Origin: Sva-07 sp942492715
GTDB taxonomy: Bacteria; Actinomycetota; Acidimicrobiia; Acidimicrobiales; Ilumatobacteraceae
Assembly (NCBI GenBank): GCA_942492715.1
Contig: CALOFW010000002.1
Span: 186,001 to 250,000, forward strand
Direction of reading: 5' to 3'
DNA length: 64,000 bases
Shown here: piece after piece, positions 57,619-64,000 of the stretch
Position numbering within the stretch: the first letter of the stretch is position 1
Layout: each line of letters starts with the position of its first letter
Position numbers and translations under genes: made by a program
Notes under the pieces: model-generated
The model's input: only the letters and a program-made list of their open reading frames with translations
Database searches by the model: none
Told to the model about the DNA's origin: nothing

Positions 57619-58323
57619 ATGCCCGCCTTCGCCGACGATCGGGACGTGCACGACGGTCGTCATCCGTCGTCACCGGTGGAGGAGTGGGTGTTCGCCGCGT
57701 GGAGCCCCGATGCGTCCCTCGGCGTGATCTCGGGTCACCGGCTCGTCGGGCGTACCGCGTGGTACTGGGCGTCGCTCGCCAGGGCGGGCCGGCCGCTGTT
57801 GCACATCACCGACTTCGAGGTGCCGGTCCGCGCCGACCCGTTCATCGTGAAGGGGGAGGCGCTGTGGGCCGAGCACCACTGCGACGCCGAGATGGAGCAG
57901 TGGTCGATCGGCAACGAGACGTACGCGTCGGCGATCGACGACGCCGACGAGGCCCTCGGGCGGGCGTACGGCGACCCGACCCCGATCGCGTTCGATCTCG
58001 AGTGGTACGCCACCGCCCCGCCCTCGGTGTTGGAGCCCGTCGGCGACCGTGCCTGGGCCGACCTCGGGTACGAGCAATCCGGTGTGGTGCACGGCGTCAT
58101 CGACGTGCTCGGTGAGCCGCGCCTCGACCTCGTGGAGGTGCCCGCCCATCGTTGGCATCGCTGGACGGTCGATCCAAACGGTGCCTTCGGACCGCTGACG
58201 CTGCCGGAGGTGACGGCCCACACCGGGGTGCGGTCGCCATTCGCCTTCCCGGATGGCAGCGTCAGCGATCTCGTGCTCACGGCTCGCGGTTGGGCGCAGC
58301 GAGCGAATCGTCCCGTTCGCTGA
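57619..58323 (+). CDS. Conserved hypothetical protein
   Basis: 234 aa, no signal peptide or membrane segment; beta-rich with many Trp residues (AWYWASLARAGRPLLHITDF, HRWHRWTVDPNGAFG). Two-domain lipocalin-like or tandem-sandwich fold possible; not recognised. Last 47 bp overlap the convergent DUF4349 gene. Confidence 0.6.
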   Translation: MPAFADDRDVHDGRHPSSPVEEWVFAAWSPDASLGVISGHRLVGRTAWYWASLARAGRPLLHITDFEVPVRADPFIVKGEALWAEHHCDAEMEQWSIGNETYASAIDDADEALGRAYGDPTPIAFDLEWYATAPPSVLEPVGDRAWADLGYEQSGVVHGVIDVLGEPRLDLVEVPAHRWHRWTVDPNGAFGPLTLPEVTAHTGVRSPFAFPDGSVSDLVLTARGWAQRANRPVR

Positions 58324-59254
58324 CGGGCTCGGCGGGTGCCGGGACCGACCTCGGGGCGGTGCGGCGCACCCGTCGCCGCGTGATCGACCACGCCGCGCCG
58401 AACACGAGCGCGGCGGTCGCCAGGAACGGCGCTGCCACCGCCAGGGCGAGGGCGATCGTGAACAGGATGCCGACGAAGACGTCCCAGCCCGCCCGCCACG
58501 CGTCACCAACGGTGTCGTCGCCGTCGTCGACGGTCGCAGCCGGCTCCACCGTCGGAGCGACGTACCGGAGCTCGATGGTGAGCGTCGCCAGCTCGACGCG
58601 GTTCTCCAGGGTGCGCTGGCTCGCGAGGAGCTGTTCGAGGGCGATCGTGCGCTCGCTGATCACCCGCTCGATGTCGACGATGTCCTCGAAGACCGTCGCC
58701 TCGCCGAGCAGCGCCTGGAAGCGCTCGATCACGTCGCGTTCGACGCTGATGCGGATCTCGAGATCGACCAGCTGATCGGTCACGTCCGACGTGTCCTGGC
58801 TGCGACCGCTCAGGGTTCCGACCGTGGCTCCCAGATCGGCGATCAGCGGTTCGAGATCGGCGGGTGGGACCTTGACGACGAAGTAGCCCGAGCCCGCGAC
58901 GCTTCCGTCTGGGCGTTCGTCGCTGATGTTGACGTCGGCCGTGTGCACGCGTGCGTTGTTCCGGGCGATCGAATCGAGGGTGTCGTCGACGGCGCGTCGG
59001 ATGTCCGGTGTGGACACGATCACGCCCGCGGTGGTGGCCAGCGCCTGACCCGACAGATCCGCGCCGATGCGTTCCGGCTCTCCGGGAAAGGAGCCGTCGG
59101 TGCCCGACGAGTCGTCGATCGCCTCGGCCGAGTCGCGGGTGGCGAGCTCGGCCGCCGGCGTCGACGAGGCGTCGTCGTTGCTGCATGCCGAGACCCCCAG
59201 CCCGACGAGAACCACGAGTGCCAATGATGCTGTTGCTGTGTTGTGTCTCCCCAT
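58277..59254 (-). CDS. DUF4349 lipoprotein
   Basis: 325 aa. Lipoprotein signal ending GVSAC, acidic linker, DUF4349 domain with beta strands (GSGYFVVKVPPADLEPLI) and a central coiled coil (RISVERDVIERFQALLGEA, then ERTIALEQLLASQRTL), and a C-terminal membrane helix followed by Arg-rich RRRVRR. Function unknown. ATG at 59254. Confidence 0.8.
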   Translation of the reverse strand: MGRHNTATASLALVVLVGLGVSACSNDDASSTPAAELATRDSAEAIDDSSGTDGSFPGEPERIGADLSGQALATTAGVIVSTPDIRRAVDDTLDSIARNNARVHTADVNISDERPDGSVAGSGYFVVKVPPADLEPLIADLGATVGTLSGRSQDTSDVTDQLVDLEIRISVERDVIERFQALLGEATVFEDIVDIERVISERTIALEQLLASQRTLENRVELATLTIELRYVAPTVEPAATVDDGDDTVGDAWRAGWDVFVGILFTIALALAVAAPFLATAALVFGAAWSITRRRVRRTAPRSVPAPAEPVSERDDSLAAPNREP

Positions 59255-59302
59255 GGAACTTCGACGTCGTCGCCGTCGCGAAAGTTCCAGCGGGCGACGA
59301 AC

Positions 59303-60199
59303 TCAGTCGGTGGCCGCGAACGGTGTGCCCGCGTTTCCGGAGGTGAGGTCGCCGAGGGTCAACGACTCGTAGGCGATCTCCGGGTTGGCGCGGACGGCCT
59401 CGTCGAGCTTGCGGGCGTCGTCGCCGACGAGGATGCGCCACCGGCCGGCCCGGACACCGTCGAGGATCTCGGTGCTCGCCTCCGCGGCGGACACCGGTGC
59501 CTGGTCACGGAACATGTCCGACATCAACTGCACCATCTCGGCGGTCTCCATGTCGAGTTCGTGCGCGCCGTGGCGCATCGAGTTCTCGACGATCGAGGTG
59601 CCGATGTGGCCGGGCATCACGACCGACACCTTGACGTGGGGTGCGTTGACTCGCAGGTCGGTGATCAGTGCCTCGCTGAACCCCTTCACGGCGAATTTCG
59701 CGGCGGAGTACGCCGTGTGAGGGCGGTCGGGACCGATGCTCGCCCAGAAGCCGTTGACGCTCGAGGTGTTGACGATGTGCCCCTCGTCGGCGGCGATCAG
59801 CAACGGCAGGAAGGTGCGTACCCCGAGGTACACCCCGCCCCAGCAGACGTCGAACGTGCGCTCCCACACCTCGCGAGGGTCGGTGATCACCGAGCCGCCC
59901 CCACCGATGCCGGCGTTGTTGAACAGCAGGTTGAGATGGTCGGTCTGGTGCTGGGTGACGACGGCATCGCGGAACTCGATCAGGGATGCCTCGTCGGACA
60001 CGTCGCACATGTGGGCGGTGACGATCGTTCCGTCCGGCGCGTCGGCGAGCGCGAGGCGCTTGGTCTCACCCATCTCCTCGACCGACAGGTCGCACATGGC
60101 CACGTGGCACCCCTCGGCCGCCAGTTGCCGGACGAGTTCTCGTCCCATCCCGCTCGCTCCGCCCGTGACGACCGCGACCTTGCCCGTGAAGCTCTCCAT
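59303..60199 (-). CDS. Short-chain dehydrogenase/reductase
   Basis: 298 aa with TGGASGMG cofactor motif, NNAGIGG, catalytic Ser in NTSSVNGFWAS and Tyr/Lys in AYSAAKFAVKG. Similar in length and style to the SDR at 19434 but not adjacent to it. Start at 60199 (MESFTGKVAVV) preferred. Substrate unknown. Confidence 0.85.
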   Translation of the reverse strand: MESFTGKVAVVTGGASGMGRELVRQLAAEGCHVAMCDLSVEEMGETKRLALADAPDGTIVTAHMCDVSDEASLIEFRDAVVTQHQTDHLNLLFNNAGIGGGGSVITDPREVWERTFDVCWGGVYLGVRTFLPLLIAADEGHIVNTSSVNGFWASIGPDRPHTAYSAAKFAVKGFSEALITDLRVNAPHVKVSVVMPGHIGTSIVENSMRHGAHELDMETAEMVQLMSDMFRDQAPVSAAEASTEILDGVRAGRWRILVGDDARKLDEAVRANPEIAYESLTLGDLTSGNAGTPFAATD

Positions 60200-60246
60200 G
60201 GCCCGCATGCTCGCACAGCGCCCCGTTCGACTGCTTCACTGGGGCG

Positions 60247-61047
60247 GTGGCCTACGAGACCGACATCCTCGACGACTTCGCCGCCCAGCAGCGCGGGCCG
60301 ACCTACCCCGATGTCGCCGTCGAGATGGGCATGCTGGTCGAGGACCGCGCCAGTCACTTCTGCGGCGACGTCGTGCGTTGGAGCGCCGAAGGGGTCACCC
60401 TGCAGGACCGAAACGACTACGTCCGTCACTTCACGTGGAAGCCCGGCGGCTTCCTGATCGAGGGACGCCCGGTCACGCTCGTGCGACCCGCAACGGCCAA
60501 GGCCGCAACGCAGCGCATCACCGCATCGGGATCCGTTGCCGGCGACGGGCGTGCGCGAGTCGCCGCGGCGAGTCGGATCTGGGTCGAAGGAAAGCACGAC
60601 GCCGAGTTGCTCGAGCACGTGTGGGGCGACGACCTGAGGGAGCTCGGCATCGTCGTCGAACCGTTGCACGGCGCCGACGATCTTGCAGCCGCTGTCGCCG
60701 ATTTCGGTCCCTCACCCGACCGGCGACTCGGCGTCCTGCTCGATCACCTCGTGCCCGGCTCGAAGGAGACGCGGATCGCCGAGACGGTCCGGCACCCGCA
60801 CGTGCTGATCACCGGGCACCCGTTCGTCGACGTCTGGGCCGGCATCCGCCCGAAGGCGCTCGGCCTCGATGCATGGCCTGAGGTTCCGAAGGGTGATCGT
60901 CCCTGGAAAGAAGGGATGTGCGACGCACTCGGCGTTCCGTTCGAGGGCTTCTGGCCGAAGCTCCGCAATCGCGTCAACACCTTCGCCGACCTTCGCCCCG
61001 AGCTGGTCGGCGCAGTGGAACAGTTGATCGACTTCGTCGCCGAGTGA
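60247..61047 (+). CDS. DUF3097 protein
   Basis: 266 aa, a family largely restricted to actinobacteria. Recognised from RIWVEGKHDAELLEHVWGDDL, GVLLDHLVPGSKE and WAGIRPKALGLDAWPEVPKG. The EGKHD...LLDH pattern resembles a TOPRIM-like fold, suggesting nucleic-acid metabolism, but no role is proven. GTG at 60247. Confidence 0.85.
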   Translation: MAYETDILDDFAAQQRGPTYPDVAVEMGMLVEDRASHFCGDVVRWSAEGVTLQDRNDYVRHFTWKPGGFLIEGRPVTLVRPATAKAATQRITASGSVAGDGRARVAAASRIWVEGKHDAELLEHVWGDDLRELGIVVEPLHGADDLAAAVADFGPSPDRRLGVLLDHLVPGSKETRIAETVRHPHVLITGHPFVDVWAGIRPKALGLDAWPEVPKGDRPWKEGMCDALGVPFEGFWPKLRNRVNTFADLRPELVGAVEQLIDFVAE

Positions 61048-61101
61048 GTCGACGCAAGCGACCCGAGAACGGCACCGGCGGACGCCGGGCGCGCTCGATC
61101 G

Positions 61102-61296
61102 TCAGTCGTTGCGTGGACGGCCGAGGATGGCCGGGACGATGAACATGAAACAGGCCACGAGAAACGACAGGCTGGCCACGATGGCGAGGACACTCCCGTC
61201 CCGTAGGGCCTCCACGCTGAAGCAGGTGGCCGACACCGTGAACAGCAGCCACCCGCCGACCGTCAAGTACCACGTCGATCGGGGGCTCAGCTCCAT
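61102..61296 (-). CDS. Small membrane protein, unknown
   Basis: 64 aa with two hydrophobic segments (YLTVGGWLLFTVSATCF and VLAIVASLSFLVACFMFIV). Starts MELSPRSTW. Possibly YrhK-like; weak. Downstream of hppA's end in the opposite sense of DUF3097. Confidence 0.5.
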   Translation of the reverse strand: MELSPRSTWYLTVGGWLLFTVSATCFSVEALRDGSVLAIVASLSFLVACFMFIVPAILGRPRND

Positions 61297-61360
61297 GGCG
61301 GTGCGGGGTGAGCAGGCGTGGGCGGGCTCGGTGGCATGAGCCCGCCAAACCACGCGTCGG

Positions 61361-63472
<2,112 letters not shown>

Positions 63473-63691
63473 GGGCTTCTTGCCTCCTGAGGGCGATACG
63501 ACGATCGATCCGCTGTCGAGCGAATCGGACCATGATGGTCGGCGGGGCAGGCTAGATCCCAACTGGCGCGATTGCGACCCTCGGTCGCGGTCCCTCGCCG
63601 AGGTGGAGCGGTCGCCTGTGACCGACACGACAACCCTCGACGTGCGGGAGGATTGGGCTCGCGACCGGCAGCGGGGAGTAGTTTCACCGGA

Positions 63692-64000
63692 ATGGCACAA
63701 ACGTTGAACCGCGGCCCGGTCTCCGGATCCGCCGTGAAACCGCCGTCGAAGAAGAAGCCCTTCTTCGTCGACCTCTACTCCACGGCGGTGGGCAAGAAGT
63801 ACGTGATGGCGATCACCGGGATCATCGGCATCCTGTTCGTGGTCGGTCACATGGTCGGCAACCTCAAGGTGTACCTCGGCCCCGTGGTCGAGGGCAACGA
63901 ACGGGTCTACGACGTCGACTACTACGGCGAGTTCCTGCGCGAGATCCTCGTGCCGATCCTGCCGAGGACGTACTTCCTCTGGGGTCTTCGCCTGCTGCTG
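63692..64000 (+). CDS. sdhC: Succinate dehydrogenase cytochrome b subunit, N-terminal part (runs off right edge)
   Basis: First 103 codons. MAQTLNRGPVSGSAVKPPSK, then PFFVDLYSTAVGKKYVMAIT, first membrane helix GIIGILFVVGHMVGNLKVYL with the haem-ligand His (VGHMVGN), then FLREILVPILPRTYFLW. This is the b558-type SdhC of actinobacteria and Bacillus, normally followed by sdhA and sdhB. TAGTTT sits 7 nt before the ATG, suggesting a leaderless mRNA. Confidence 0.85.
   Translation, partial: MAQTLNRGPVSGSAVKPPSKKKPFFVDLYSTAVGKKYVMAITGIIGILFVVGHMVGNLKVYLGPVVEGNERVYDVDYYGEFLREILVPILPRTYFLWGLRLLL

Overview
The window is high-GC bacterial chromosome, densely packed, with no gene-free stretch over 300 bp. 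Gene content points to an actinobacterium of the Acidimicrobiia (Ilumatobacter-like); this is inferred from gene families only. The supporting families are mycofactocin genes, a DUF3097 protein, a mycothiol-dependent maleylpyruvate isomerase-type protein, a P450 with a 3Fe-4S ferredoxin, a CopC-CopD fusion and MtrA/MprAB-type regulation. No rRNA, tRNA, insertion sequence, prophage or CRISPR array was seen. Many genes have a TAnnnT hexamer 6-9 nt before the start codon, so leaderless transcripts are probably common.

Layout. 1-7.8 kb: start of ung, a D-cysteine desulfhydrase-like enzyme, a 2OG-Fe(II) oxygenase, a secreted lytic transglycosylase-like protein with a triple 11-bp repeat operator, a ROK protein, and a coupled pair of an alanine-racemase-like protein and a DUF418 membrane protein. 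7.8-13.7 kb: one tightly overlapping minus-strand operon, dedA-fixB-fixC-fixX-fixA-mftE-mftF, joining a complete Fix-type electron-transfer flavoprotein system to two mycofactocin genes. 13.8-19.2 kb: a maleylpyruvate isomerase-like protein, a GH3 beta-glucosidase and a FadH/OYE-type oxidoreductase. 19.4-30 kb: an SDR, an orphan DNA methyltransferase, an MFS transporter, yaaA, ferredoxin plus P450, paired CrcB fluoride channels, a two-component system and an FAD oxidoreductase. 30-38 kb: an ABC-F ATPase, a thioredoxin-like gene with an in-frame UGA at its redox-active cysteine (probable selenoprotein), a pterin dehydratase-VOC fusion and a PcrA/UvrD helicase. 38-42 kb: copper/zinc handling (DUF305, YcnI-like, CopCD, cation diffusion facilitator). 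43-54.6 kb: central metabolism (B12-binding protein, sucCD, purH, metF, mdh) with two tandem paralogous acyltransferase-SGNH proteins. 54.7-64 kb: a META lipoprotein, deoD, a Fpg/Nei glycosylase, assorted conserved proteins, a K+-dependent membrane pyrophosphatase and the start of sdhC.

The two observations most worth following are the candidate selenoprotein (UGA at 33566-33568, a SECIS-like hairpin directly downstream, uninterrupted homologous frame on both sides) and the dedA-fixBCXA-mftEF operon. A third layer is four families of intergenic palindromes (called A to D here). They recur with conserved sequence, usually but not always between convergent genes; families A and D also lie in divergent promoter regions, so simple termination does not explain them all.
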